From positions 744,001 through 808,000 of the forward strand of contig CM074132.1 in assembly GCA_037178625.1 (NCBI GenBank): DNA of 64,000 nt. Direction: 5' to 3'. This document shows, one piece after another, positions 18,151 to 29,317 of this stretch. How positions within the stretch are numbered: the stretch's first letter is position 1; every line of letters starts with the position of its first letter. Source of the stretch: Skeletonema tropicum. Taxonomy: Eukaryota; Bacillariophyta; Thalassiosirophyceae; Thalassiosirales; Thalassiosiraceae. The notes beneath the pieces were generated by a model. It was not told where the DNA came from. It ran no database searches and saw only the letters and a program-made list of their open reading frames with translations. A program made the position numbers and the translations under genes.

Positions 18151-19911
18151 GAGTAGCTAATTCCGTCATCGACCGAAGTCTCGATACTTCCTGCCCAAGC
18201 ATTTGGATTACTATTTACCACCTGAAGACCCACGAGCCCCGAAAAGCATTGCTCCACAACAACCGAGTTTAGGGCATACTTCGCACCACTCTGAGTTACC
18301 TCCACATATCCATTACCATCGCCTGTGTTGACGAACTCATCGAGATATCCATCATCATATCGAACTCCTCCCGTAATGATGCGAAGACACGTAGGCTCGA
18401 TACTCGTCGGCTGCAGGGTCAAGGAGACTTGGAGTCTCGATGAGCCAGAGATAGGCATTGCCTCCAGTCGTTGCGTGCGTAGTGTAGCCACTGACTCTCT
18501 CATACCACATGTAATTGTCGCCTGGCTTATTAACAGTCAGACTGAAATTGTCGCAGGATGATGACAATTGACAATTCGTAGACGAACGCTTGTATTCGAA
18601 CGAAACGCAATCAGAGAGGGCGTCACATGCAGCAGCACATTCTTCAACAACGGGTTTAGTTATGGTGCCTAGTTCGTTTCTTTCTACACATCCGCCGGTA
18701 TTGTACCCTACGTAGTAATTCGTTGAAGTAACACCCGCAGGATGAGTCACTTCTCTCCCGTTGAGGTTATCAAGCAGCCACAGGTAAGCAAGTGGAGGTG
18801 GGTTCTCCGAAATGGCCACTTCATTGTTCACCTTCAAATACCACATGTAATTGTCGCCTGGCTTATTAACAGTCAGACTGAAATTGTCGCAGGATGATGA
18901 CAAGTGACAATTTGTAGACGAACGCCGGTATTCGAACGAAACGCAATCAGAGAGGTCGTCACATGCAGCAGCACATTCTTCAACAACAGGTTTGGTTATA
19001 ATGCCTAGTTCGTTTCTTTCTACACATCCCCCCCGGTATTATATCTATTAGGGGTGGTACGTAATTGGCATGATGAGATAGGAAAGTAAATAGAGTGCAG
19101 CACAAGATTAGCAATACACTTACCCCATGTAATACGTCGCAGATTCCTTATCTCCGCCTCCGTTCATGACGGATGGCGAGGCACTTGGAGACGTGCTGTA
19201 AGCTGCGGAGGGCATGTTCGAAGGTGTCAACTCATTTATGATCCACACAGTCGACAGTGATGGAGCTTCAGAAGGAGCAGGAATAGAAGCAATAGTTTCT
19301 TTTCCCATGCGCATAAACACTTTTTTGGGATCAACATCACCACTCAACTCCAATTCTTCACACTTATCATCAACAGACAGTACTTTTGATCCGAGCCCAC
19401 GGCTCCAACAATAGACAGAGATTAATTGTCCACTTGTGAAATACCATTCACTTTCCGGTTCGATGCATTTTACCAAACTCAATGATGTTTCGTCACATGC
19501 GCTATCGACACCAATGCAATAATCTTCCTCGTTCTTAGGGTAACCCTCAAACTTCATGATTTCATCATTGTAGTGAATCTTCCACTCTTGTGTCTCTTCG
19601 CTTAGATCACAGTCCTGGATTGCTTCATTCAGTTCAGCACTGTTTGGTGCATAGGCTCCATCTACACACTATTTTGGGCAGCCAAAGGGGAGCAAATACG
19701 TACGTGCGTAAGAAGCTGACTTGGACGATTTGGAACTATTGCCAGTATTGCCAGGCAACTTGTTCTTTGATGACTTTCCATTCTCCTTGATGCGCCTACT
19801 GTCTAATCTTGAGAGAGTTCTTTTATTGTACCATAATATAGTACCTTCTTGGGCTGCTACAGTGGTGACATTGGCAGCTGCAATCAGTGCAGTAATGAGT
19901 TCGAACTTCAT
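18150..19911 (-). CDS. Secreted PAN/apple-domain protein, multi-exon, possibly broken at the 3' end
   Basis: Begins with a clear signal peptide (MKFELITALIAAANVTTVAAQ) at 19911. Exon 1 ends at about 19704 (donor GTACGT). Exon 2 spans about 19661-19124 (donor GTAAGT) and ends in a Pro/Ser-rich stalk (PAPSEAPSLS, SPSASPSV). Exon 3 contains two near-identical PAN/apple-like units, GCVERNELG, VVEECAAACDALSDCVSFEY, TNCQLSSSCDNFS, encoded by a direct repeat about 320 bp apart. The exon 3 acceptor is ambiguous. An acceptor at 19045 keeps GYNTGGCVER but meets a seven-G run that throws the frame, whereas one at about 19016 keeps frame and loses those residues. The open frame stops at 18355, while a different frame continues coding-like to about 18150 (GYVEVTQSGAKYALNSVVVEQC). 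This implies another intron or a frameshift. PAN domains bind carbohydrate or protein outside the cell. Confidence 0.6.
18520..19030 (-). repeat. Direct repeat encoding tandem PAN/apple units
   Basis: About 170 bp at 18508-18680 recur nearly unchanged at 18838-19010, both within exon 3 of the PAN-domain gene. High nucleotide identity suggests a recent internal duplication or gene conversion. Confidence 0.7.
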
Positions 19912-20104
19912 ACCATAGTTTCTATTTCGTGGTATTTTAGGTCTTGATACTGCAACTCTTGTTTTTGCAGATGATAGGTTGTAGACTCAAGTCTCTTATT
20001 GTCAATGAAGGCAGCTCTTATTATTTGCAGGTAGGACGCAAGACTGATCAGATATGATGTCAACTTTCTTATCACAAGTGGACGTTCTGTATTCTGTATG
20101 TTGA

Positions 20105-20764
20105 GTGTGTGATGAAATGCATCGAAGTACAACACTGTTTCGCAAGGGTAAATGGGCCGATGTCTTCTCGCCTGAACGGAGATGCGTGGGCATTTTTCTC
20201 AGGCCAGGCTTTGGGCTTCAATTCACCTTGAGTTGGGCGGGGGCGAAAAAAGGGGAGAAAAAAGAGGAGAAACTCGCCGCCACAATAAACGAAACATCTT
20301 TTAAGATCTCATCCCGTCGCATCGGGAGAGGATATATCGTCGAAGTCATGCAGTGCACTGGTGAGTCCTTTGGCATTATCAATCCTAAACAAGCGCCAAG
20401 TCAGGTTGGTGACGATTCCGATGTAGATGATGAGGAGCTCGACAGATTGGCAGGAGCCACTGCGGATGATCTCTTCGATGATGAACTTAATGCTGGATTG
20501 GAATTGCCTCCTTCTTCGAGTTGGTTGTCGAAACTCACTTGGAAAAATCGATCGACAGAGAGAATGCGCTCAAACGACGAGTGGGAATACTTTAAAGACA
20601 ATGTGTCAACAGGCGAGGCCGGTACCGGTGACTACTCTGGAATAAGATTGTCTGACTTTGCTACAAGTTGGAACAACTGGCAGGTCGATCCAGGGCACAT
20701 AAAAGAATGGGCTGAACCACAAAAAAAGGCCTCTACCACCACCATCGTTATCACAATTCTCTAA
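20105..20764 (+). CDS. Hypothetical frame, part of a dispersed repeat
   Basis: A 219-codon frame with an acidic middle (DDSDVDDEELDRLAGATADDLFDDEL). No domain is recognised. A later ATG at 20348 (MQCTGESFG) would give about 138 residues. The sequence near 20695-20735 (GGGCACATAAAAGAATGGGCTGAACCACAAAA) is found inverted at about 30370-30412, so at least its end belongs to a dispersed repeat. It may be a fragment of an unrecognised mobile element. Confidence 0.25.
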   Translation: MCDEMHRSTTLFRKGKWADVFSPERRCVGIFLRPGFGLQFTLSWAGAKKGEKKEEKLAATINETSFKISSRRIGRGYIVEVMQCTGESFGIINPKQAPSQVGDDSDVDDEELDRLAGATADDLFDDELNAGLELPPSSSWLSKLTWKNRSTERMRSNDEWEYFKDNVSTGEAGTGDYSGIRLSDFATSWNNWQVDPGHIKEWAEPQKKASTTTIVITIL

Positions 20765-21940
20765 CCCACGTGCGTAGCAAATATGTCTAAGACCCAAAAA
20801 AACATCGCCACAGATCGCCACCATGATGATTCTGACGGCAAACCATGGTACTACTATCGGGTCAACACACCCAAAACCATGAAAAACAACACTCTTTTCA
20901 GACCAATTTTTTGTGTAGATTCCGATTCTGTAAGCGGCGGCGGTCGAATCGAAGTTGCTGTGACGGTATACGGCTCCAATCGACGTAGACATAAAATCTG
21001 CACCTGCTGGCAGCATCGTGACATACTCATATTAAATAAAATTAGGTAGTTCAACGGCCATGTTGCATTACAGACTCCTTCTACATATTATAATGATTGA
21101 TTATTATTATCACCTTTCTTCATTATTTGCCAAATACAGTTATTAATGGAGTAGTAGGTCGAATCATCGGCTGTTGTTCGTATGCCATCCGACAGGTATG
21201 GTGTTGTTAGCAGTCATATAATACCCCGAATAAATACAAATATATCCGCCAACAATGACAGCAGCTCTCATTCATCATCAGTGATATCAGTTCTATCATG
21301 TTCTTTGTCTTTGTCTGAAATGGTTGTGTCCGTGGATCGGCTCCACAAAAATAAATGTGCTTGTGTCAGTGGATCGGCTCGTCCAACAAAATGATGTACA
21401 GTGATGGTGATAATTTGACATGCATTATCGACGATGGCGAGGGATCTTAATTAATTTCCTGAACTGTTGTTGATGTTGGGTCGACGGCAGCGCTCGTCTT
21501 TGTCGGCAATGGTATGATGCATCGGTGGATCGGAGGATCATCGGAGGATCATCCGATGATGTGCTGTCGCCATCGAAAATGCACAATAACGGAATGCCCC
21601 TTAATTTCTCGAAATGGCGGATTCGTAGTCCAATAGCATGATAGAAGGCCACTGCGTCGGATCGAGAAATAAAATGGTGATAGCCATTGACATAATTTTT
21701 ACTAGCAAAGCGTCATGGTGAAGATGTCATCGAAGTGTTTTGAGGAGGTTTGAGTAGGAGGGGTGGCCTCAACCTGTCCGCGAAATCGTTACATGTGTAA
21801 CTGCTGGCTTCCTCGCTGATGACGTAGGAATTTAATTCCTACGTAAACTTGTACTAGGATCTGTAACATCGGGTTACATGGGTAGGGAGGCTGAACCTCT
21901 ACGAAAAGTCTAACATGAAATAACCCCATTATTAATGAAC
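20765..21940. other. Intergenic with small palindromic repeats
   Basis: No supported gene. Contains GACGTAGGAATTTAATTCCTACGT (21820-21845) and CGTTACATGTGTAAC (21789-21803), motifs that recur near other repeats at 22506, 30206 and elsewhere. Probably MITE debris. Confidence 0.4.
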
Positions 21941-22388
21941 TCAACCAATTACATGCAACTTTCCAACTACATCGAGAATCAAATTCTCTCCAATACGCTT
22001 TGCAACCTCTTCCTTGTTGTAATCTGCATCATATAATTCGACATCTTCATACTCACCAACTCGGCAGAGATTCGGAGGGTGCATTATTGACGGAAGTTGT
22101 GTCATTAATATTATTCATAGTAGATGTTTTGACAAGACGCTGCGTTGCAGGGGACGACCCATTCTCCCCATGTCGCTCCGCCTGTACCTCTTTGGACGAA
22201 ACAGCATTCGACTCAATTTCATTATTGATGTTGTTTTGGGCAATGGAGGTGTTGCTGTGACTTTTTTGGTTGTCGACATATTTTGGATTTACCTTCCTCA
22301 ATCGTTTCGAGCCTACTTCTACTGTGTCCCCTCTCTCTTTACGCTGCTTGTCAGCCCATTCATCATACTTCATTTTGTTTGACGACAT
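21941..22388 (-). pseudogene. Small charged protein gene, one-base frame change
   Basis: From the ATG at 22388 the frame reads a charged, Asn-rich protein (MSSNKMKYDEWADKQRKERG). It ends at 22053, but a shift of one base continues coding-like sequence (VGEYEDVELYDADYNKEEVAKRIGENLI) to a stop at 21941. The shift coincides with a possible splice donor (GGTGAGTATG), so an intron cannot be excluded. No family recognised. It may be a remnant of a transposable-element protein. Confidence 0.35.
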
Positions 22389-23021
22389 ATTGTTGATGAT
22401 CTATGTTGTCTATTTAATGTTCCATGGTGAATCTCTCTCTCATGGACACTATTATTTTTATTTGATGGTCGGTGGTGGTGGCTCGGGAAACTTGTCAGCC
22501 AAATCGTTACATGTGTAACTCTCAGATGTCTCGTGGCTGCCACACTATTAGCAAAAATGGTTACAGGAGTAACTGTCCGATGTCTCGTGGCTGACAACTT
22601 GGTTACTTAGCGGAATTAGTATGGTTCTACGTACGAGGCCACCCCTCCTGTTTGAGTGCAGAATCTATCTATATATACTATAAACCAGGACGGGTGACAT
22701 CAGTTGCCCGGAGGGCATGGCACCCGGGTGCTTTTTTCAGATTTTGCTCCGGCAGGCGGTCACTAACAGGCGCTAGTTGTGACCAGAAATATTGCACCTG
22801 GGTACTTTTTTTCAAAGCCTCCGGCGGCAGGATTTGGTACCAGGGTGGAGTATTAAGTTACCAGCTAGGTAGGGATGTACCAGTATGTTGCTGATCATCG
22901 TGTGTGTTGCCCGGAGAAATGGCACCCGGGTACCAAAGCAAAATCACGATCGGCGGGCGGCATTTCATGTTTGGCACCCGGGTGCCATTCAAAAAGGTGC
23001 TTCGGCGGTCAAAAAAGGTAC
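22389..23021. repeat. Repeat-rich flank with GGCACCCGGGTG motifs
   Basis: Contains repeated GTTACA..GTAAC palindromes at 22506-22580. From 22688 it has several GGCACCCGGGTG/ GGTACCAGGGTG motifs (22729, 22793, 22837, 22919, 22974) spaced 40-80 bp apart. GGACGGGTGACATC at 22688-22701 is the exact complement of 29549-29562 on the far side of the recombinase element. Confidence 0.6.
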
Positions 23022-23213
23022 GATTTTCCTGCGGAAAACCGGCGTCGCGCCTTGGTCCTCCTGTGTGGTCTGTCACGCTAGAAAAAGAGGTACTAGAGCT
23101 GCTTATTGCAGACTACGTTATGTGTATGCAAAGATGTCTCTAGTAATCAGGTACAAACTACTCTAAGTTTGGACCCAGCCTCGAAAGCCGAAGTAAATTC
23201 GGCAGTGTCAGCC
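23022..23213 (-). repeat. Split direct repeat B, terminal copy
   Basis: 192 bp beginning GATTTTCCTGCGGAAAACC and ending GTGTCAGCC, identical to 23426-23617. Confidence 0.85.
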
Positions 23214-23231
23214 GGGTCGGGTGGGTGGGAA

Positions 23232-23427
23232 AAAAAAGATGAACAGCTATAGGATTGTTCTACACGATATTGGTGCTTGATGAACAATGTCCATGGCTGT
23301 TCTCTCTCTCTCAACATCCCTTCTGTCTGTCCCTAACGACCAGAGCGATGCGAGAAGCCGGAAGAAAGAGAAGGAGAAAGACAGGTGTGACGAGATCCGA
23401 TTTCGTGCGGGCCAAGTCTACCTGTGA
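23232..23427 (-). repeat. Split direct repeat A, internal copy
   Basis: 196 bp identical to 29318-29513. Its end overlaps the start of the next repeat by two bases. Confidence 0.85.
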
Positions 23428-23617
23428 TTTTCCTGCGGAAAACCGGCGTCGCGCCTTGGTCCTCCTGTGTGGTCTGTCACGCTAGAAAAAGAGGTACTAG
23501 AGCTGCTTATTGCAGACTACGTTATGTGTATGCAAAGATGTCTCTAGTAATCAGGTACAAACTACTCTAAGTTTGGACCCAGCCTCGAAAGCCGAAGTAA
23601 ATTCGGCAGTGTCAGCC
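23426..23617 (-). repeat. Split direct repeat B, recombinase-proximal copy
   Basis: 192 bp identical to 23022-23213. It lies 135 bp beyond the stop of the recombinase gene. Confidence 0.85.
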
Positions 23618-23752
23618 ACCATGAGAGATGTGATGACACGAGGTGTGAAGAATGTCGAATACTTCGTGTCAACACAAAGACGACGAATGAACGTAGGGAA
23701 TAGGCGTGAAATGACCACACAGAGGAACATGGTGTAAAAAAAGAAGCGCACC

Positions 23753-25117
23753 TCATACCGCTCGGGTTAGAGCAGAGTGTTTGGTATAAGCCAGCTCATG
23801 AGGTTCGGGATCTCGATAGCGTTTGCCGTCCGTAGTAGGCAGAGGAGGGAGATTGATATTAGATATCTGCATTGCAGCAGTATGTTGATCTGCCGAGTAG
23901 AATGAATTGCGGAGATACATCAGGAATGTGTTGCTTTTCCAGCGAAGGCGGGTTTGGATGTAGGAATCGGACATATTGGCCCTGTGAAGAATATTCGCTG
24001 CCGTGACACGAATAGAATGACACGTCCAGTTAAGGAGAGATTTGTCGGTAGGACTAAGGTTGAAGGTTGTTTGAGCGGAACCCCGAATGAATTTCGCCAC
24101 TTGTGAAGCCCTGATAAGGGCATAACCCGTAGGAGGGGAAGGGTCTGCGTACACTGCTAATGGGATAGAAGCAGAGACGTTGAGAGCAGACGCTCGAAGC
24201 GCAATACGAAATGCTGCTAGAACCGGACAAACTGAAGGACGTTCATAATCTCGTTTGTAAGGAATAACTTGGCCATTGTCCTTGTTCGTTTGAAAACGCC
24301 AACAAATCTTGACTCCGTCCACCACAGTAACGTGAGCCGGAGTCAAATTATAAATGCGATGGCCAGACTTATCAAAGAATCGAAAATCCTCCCCTATAAA
24401 TGCCTTTGGTTGAGGTGTGTCCTGAGCAATTGTGGGTTCGGTCATTTCGATGCCTGGACCGTCCTGACACCACTCACTGCGACGTGCCCCCGTGAAGCGG
24501 CCAAGCAAAATCCAATCCAGTATAGAGGACTCTAACGAATGAGGTTGCTGGAGACGGACTAACTTCAACATATTGGCTAGCATAGAGTCGTAAATCGTCT
24601 CTTTCCGATTCTTGACAGATTCGTATGACTTGACAGCTTGCAGAAGAGGAGTGACCAAGTCCTCCTTCACGAAGATTGGGTCCGTTGGGTCAGGTAGATT
24701 TCTATTACTGTGAAGACCGATCGCAGCAGAGAGATATCCGCGAAGGGTAGCGTGCTTGATGCGAATAGACTTGATGGTATTGCCTTGGATAAGATGGACG
24801 GTATAACATGCAAGGAGGAGATGGCGAGCCTCAAGAGGGGCCGATTCCATGCATGGATCCTTAACATCGACCATTTCACAAAACTTCAGGTAGTGAATGA
24901 TCCTGGATTTTCGAGTACGATGCGGTTTAGACGCAGTGGATCGACGAGTTTCCCTTTCAATAGTTGCCCTGTCGATAATGTCTCTGTAATGACGGAGAGA
25001 CGCTCTTGACCTGGCTGAAAACTCTAAAACATTGATGCGGATGAGATCCGGATCCGGATGATTATGATAGAAAACACACCCAAATTTCGTCGCTCCATGC
25101 CAGAAAGGTTGGATCAA
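23753..25117 (-). CDS. Tyrosine recombinase (phage-integrase superfamily)
   Basis: The frame is open from about 25183 to the stop at 23753; numbering from 25117 gives 454 residues. The catalytic set is complete: Arg in FTGARRSEW (residues 212-213), the beta-hairpin Lys in FQTNKDN (279), H-x-x-R in CHSIR (367-370), Trp in RLRW (393) and the nucleophile Tyr in MYLRN (401). An N-terminal helical region (about 40-170) corresponds to the SAM-like core-binding domain. No ATG begins the frame: 25117 is a TTG and the first in-frame ATG is at about 24874, inside the core-binding domain. The protein is therefore truncated, spliced to an upstream exon, or made by frameshifting from an upstream frame. 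Position next to the B-A-B repeats fits the last gene of a DIRS/Ngaro-type element; Crypton is the alternative. Confidence 0.8.
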   Translation of the reverse strand: MIQPFWHGATKFGCVFYHNHPDPDLIRINVLEFSARSRASLRHYRDIIDRATIERETRRSTASKPHRTRKSRIIHYLKFCEMVDVKDPCMESAPLEARHLLLACYTVHLIQGNTIKSIRIKHATLRGYLSAAIGLHSNRNLPDPTDPIFVKEDLVTPLLQAVKSYESVKNRKETIYDSMLANMLKLVRLQQPHSLESSILDWILLGRFTGARRSEWCQDGPGIEMTEPTIAQDTPQPKAFIGEDFRFFDKSGHRIYNLTPAHVTVVDGVKICWRFQTNKDNGQVIPYKRDYERPSVCPVLAAFRIALRASALNVSASIPLAVYADPSPPTGYALIRASQVAKFIRGSAQTTFNLSPTDKSLLNWTCHSIRVTAANILHRANMSDSYIQTRLRWKSNTFLMYLRNSFYSADQHTAAMQISNINLPPLPTTDGKRYRDPEPHELAYTKHSALTRAV

Positions 25118-28079
25118 GACTACTAGGGGAAGATGGATGATGACCGAAGAGCTGCGCGGGTTCCGAAACCACTATCCATTCTTTGGCTGTGTGATTCCAA
25201 TAGTAGGGCTTCCTCGGCTGATAAAGAGGCCTCATCAAATCATCAAACGTATCACCTTATCCCAAGAGACTGTGTCGAGAAAGGTCAGATTTTCCTCACG
25301 GGATGAACATAAACTCAATAGACGCTGCAATGGCCTGTTCAATGCGGATCCAACAGTACACCTATATCTATATACGAACAGCCATGTGGAGTACCGACCG
25401 GAATTCCTGACTCGGGACGAATCGCGTGGTGTTTGACGACTCTAAAGAGACATCCCACCGAAAAGGGTCCAAATATTTACGATGCTAGTCGCGAAGAGTT
25501 GTATCTTGAAACAACCCTTGAACTAGTTCTTCCAATTCGCAGGAGAGACACCAGAACAGAAAAGTGCAACCAATTTGAACCCAATGCTGAGAGAATATAG
25601 TGTAGCTAAAGGCCCCCACTCGTCGGAGGAGAGACAAATATAAATGATGAGAGATAACACGTGCGCTGTGTGCGATCGAGTGGTCAAAGTGGAAGAGAAA
25701 TATGTACGTTTGACATGCCGAACAACGCCAAACCGGTTTCAACGATTGGCAGTTGGGACTGAGAATGTGAGCGAAAAAAGAAGGGAGCTGTTGTGGCTCG
25801 TACAAACAGGGGGATGTGTGATTGAGAATCGATCCACCTGCGATCACAGTATGTGGAGGGCGTTAAGAGTGGGAATGACGACTACATTGAAACACTTGGA
25901 GTCGACAGTCGAGAGAGGTGTGAGGAATTGTGATGACAAGAGAGTGTCGGGACAATTATAGCGGAGAAACATCACAAGCACGGATGACCCAGTACTATTG
26001 ATTAGGGGAATGACTTGGAGTTGGTCAAGTCGAGCAGAGAGGATCCAGCGGATTGTGTTGAATGCGCCAGGAGGCGGTAGAGCCGCGAGAGAGCTGTACG
26101 CAGAGGGAAGAGGAAAGTCTCCGAAGAGAATACAAATGTCAAGGCCGGAACGCGAGACAACGAGCGAGATAGGGATTGAAGAATAGAGACAATTGTGGCA
26201 AGAGCCCACCACCAGAAAGGCAGGAGCGAAGCGAAGCAGAGAGTGCGATACTGTACTCCACCCAATGTGAATTGTACAGCGAATAAGTTGATAGGTCCGA
26301 TGAAGAACGAGATGAAGAGAGGGAGAAGTTTCCTTCCCATGCAATCGAGTTGCGAGTAGACAATAAATGCCGAATGATGCGAGAAAAACAAAGCCATCAT
26401 GGAACCCGATCATATGTAGACGTAAACATAGCTTGCTGGCTGAATGATGCGAGAATAAGTATTGCGTGTGCAATGTCGGATGGTGCCGATAAAGGCGCCG
26501 AGATGAAGATATCCTTCCTATGATCGGGGGTTGTATTTAATCCGCAAGCGCCAATGATGCGCCCAAGGTACAGCTGTCGCTTACCCCGATATTATCGGTT
26601 CCACTCCCATATGCAGGTGCAAGCGGAAGCTGTGGTGGGCCAAGAGGCTATACAAGTACAGGGTCACCCCAGCCAAGATTGCAGTGCTGAACGAGCACTT
26701 GACCGCAGAAGAATTCAATGAACTGTCCCAACCCTAGTTTGACATTAGCCAAGAGGGAATTATCGAGACTATCGTCTGTGGTTGATAAAGAGACCAGGTG
26801 ATATAAAGAGGTCGTACAAGACGACAGAAAGTTCAGCCAATCCCTGAACTGGGATATGGTTAGAGGCCCAGTAGGTGAGAAGCAGAGCTGCCGGGAGGGA
26901 TCCTGAAAGAGACCGAGGTGCCCTAGCCCTAGCAAGGTACATACGACCACAGACTCAGAGAGAGATCCCAGCAGGGACGCCCTGGTTCAACGCCTCACAC
27001 ACCCGAAAATGTATGAGAGTGAAGATGATGAGGGAGAGTAAAATATCGTCGCCGTCTGGAAGGAAGATTTTACTGCGAAGTTTGCGGCAAATGGCACCTC
27101 ACCATGGGCCGATTGTGGTATGGATAATCGCAAGAGAAAGAGAGACCACCCCGGGAGGGGAGGATAAAGAGTCTGAATTCGATGAGAGTGGATTGAAGAT
27201 CTAGAGGAGACGCTGAGCGCTGAACAACCGAGAAATAGATAGGCCCGTCAAAGAGCGAGATATAACTCCCAGGGAGTCATGGGATAAAGTAAAAGTGCCA
27301 GGCCTCTGATCCGTTCCAGCGTGCGGATAAGTGCTGAAGAGAGCCAAAGGAATGATGCCCTGATGATAAGGTCATGTTTCCAGAGGTGCAGATAGATGAC
27401 TTGCCCCGCATTGAGTGAAGTCCGAAGAGGGATAGATAGAAGAATTGCCCATAGAGACACTAAAATCATGTCGAATTAATTGCCGAGCAATGAATCGAGA
27501 ACCAGATAAAAGACCGAAGAGGATGGATAGAGTAAAATCCCCCGAGGGGGCGGAGAAAAGTCCCACAGAGGGAGAACGATAGAAGACTAGCCCACGTCAG
27601 GCCAGTCAACTAAATTGAGCAGAGCGAATGAATTGCTGAGAATTAACTCGATGGACGATTGGTCGTGCGACCGTGATATGTATTGCCATAAGGCCACTGA
27701 TTTATTTCAGATGATAGATGTTTTTGACGATTGATTTTCAGATGAATGATTTTTAGGGGTCGAGCTCCAAATCCCAATCCAATTTTTTCCAGAGGGGGTA
27801 ACAAACCATAACAATGAGACCACCAATTCCGTTCGATATAACCACAACTCGGCCGCCCTCGCAAAAAACACTTGTCAACGAAAAACACCGTCCATGATAA
27901 TTGTTATGGTCGAAAATCCAAAAGGACACCTCAACTTAATCATCGATATCACGACCCGTAATATTGCCCTCTTGGCAGGTAGTCGAGATAGATTGATGGC
28001 CAAACCAGGCCGAGAGAGTGCAGACTGTTCATTAGAACGTGCCGAGACTGGGGCCATAGTGCCGAGATACTGGGGCCGT
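25118..28079. other. Element interior, no recognisable gene
   Basis: The region is markedly purine-rich on the plus strand and pyrimidine-rich on the minus strand. Many medium frames (for example minus 25844-26473, 25485-25847 and plus 26875-27204) overlap in all phases, and none shows reverse-transcriptase, RNase H, gag zinc-knuckle or hydrolase motifs. A plus-strand CAVCDRVV...C..T motif at 25660 is isolated. I regard it as non-coding or heavily decayed. Confidence 0.45.
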
Positions 28080-28135
28080 TTAGGCCGATGTTGACATATA
28101 GATGCCGAGATATTGGGGCCATTTAGGCCGATGTT
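28010..28135 (+). repeat. Short GCCGAGATA.TGGGGCC repeats
   Basis: Three or four copies of GTGCCGAGATACTGGGGCC followed by GTTTAGGCCGATGTTG-like sequence, clearly related to the 61-bp minisatellite at 28955-29270. Confidence 0.6.
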
Positions 28136-28499
28136 GGCAGAAACTCAGTAACATCATCAGACAACTTCCCCGTGACGACAAACTCCGCTCCCCAACCAGT
28201 AATAAAACCGATATTAGCGACAACAATAACGTACATCTTTCCCCCATCGAGATGAGAAGCCAAACAAGGAAATTTATTCCCCAAGAACGGCGAACCCAAT
28301 GGAAACTCGCTATCATCATCCCAACGTAGAAGAGGTTGCAAATATTGACAGGTGCCACCGCTGGTTGATCCTTTTTAGCCCGTGTGCTTAAGTTTCCCAC
28401 GAACTGGTCGCCCTCCGGATCGTAAAAGGGGAGGGTGCCATGAGTTAATTCGAGCGAACCGTCGGATAACATAGTGATCAAGGAGATGCCACAAAGCAA
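28080..28499 (-). pseudogene. Degenerate coding fragment, family unknown
   Basis: The minus-strand frame from 28499 reads SLITMLSDGSLELTHGTLPF, then YDPEGDQFVGNLSTRAKKDQ. With one frame change near 28365 it continues as TCQYLQPLLRWDDDSEFPLG, then FPCLASHLDGGKMYVIVVAN and ends ETVTEFLPTSA-like near 28123. Composition and continuity look like real but broken protein-coding sequence. It lies inside the split-repeat element and may be a remnant of one of its genes or of a nested insertion. Confidence 0.4.
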
Positions 28500-28954
28500 A
28501 TCAATGAATAATCAGTCATGGTGGCGAGGCGCCCCTTATCCGTCCCTCCGAACGGGCGGAGAACTGCTTTATTGAAGGCAGGGGTTGACAATGTGTCTCT
28601 GGAGGCCGTGAGGGAACCTCCCGTTCCGATAGCAGAAATGGCTGAAGAAATAAAATTTAGCCGATGAAGAGTTGAGAGAAAATAAGAGGTGAGAAATATT
28701 CGAGATGAATCATATGACCGTGATTTTAGAAGCCGAAAAATCTCCCTTGATATTTATTCTGGGCGCCACCAACCCCTAAGGTCGCTGCGGTCCCCCCGAC
28801 GAATTAAAAAAGGACCGAAAGGTCAGAAATAGCTGGCCACACGGACCGATAGAGAATTGGCAGATATCATGCCGAAAAGAAAGCCTGACCAGGCTGATCG
28901 AGATATGGCAGGTATCGTGCCGATTTTTTGGGGCCGCATGGACCGATGATACCA

Positions 28955-29270
28955 GTGGCAGACTGCCGAGATATTGTGGCCGTATAGACCGATAGGGTTT
29001 GGCTGATAGAGGCCATTGGCAGACTGCCAAGATATTGGGGTCGTATAGACCGATGGGGTTTGGCTGATAGAGGCCATTGGCAGACTGCCAAGATATTGGG
29101 GTCGTATAGACCGATAGGGTTTGGCTGATAGAGGCCATTGGCAGACTGCCAAGATATTGGGGTCGTATAGACCGATAGGGTTTGGCTGATAGAGGCCATT
29201 GGCAGACTGCCGAGATAGTGGGGCCGTATAGACCGATAGGGGTTGGCTGATAGAGGCCAGATTTACTATG
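28955..29270 (+). repeat. 61-bp minisatellite, about five units
   Basis: Unit GACTGCCAAGATATTGGGGTCGTATAGACCGAT.GGGTTTGGCTGATAGAGGCCATTGGCA, with four full near-identical units and degenerate edge units. Because 61 is not a multiple of three, all three minus-strand phases read the same repeated peptide, which is an artefact. Confidence 0.85.
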
Positions 29271-29317
29271 CTGACTTTTAAATGACTACTGCTGGTACGG
29301 ACCGACATGGTAGCAAT

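Noticed and set aside
23022..23617. Repeat pair 23022-23213/23426-23617 as LTRs of a small LTR retrotransposon
   Set aside because: Only about 210 bp lie between them, and that interval is itself the second repeat, whose partner is at 29318. The split-direct-repeat reading explains both pairs.
25485..27469. Minus-strand frames as gag or reverse transcriptase
   Set aside because: No catalytic Asp-Asp box, RNase H residues or zinc knuckle; composition follows the pyrimidine skew.
28776..29308. Three overlapping minus-strand frames encoding the same repeated peptide
   Set aside because: They are the three phases of a 61-bp tandem repeat; identical peptides in all phases show an artefact.
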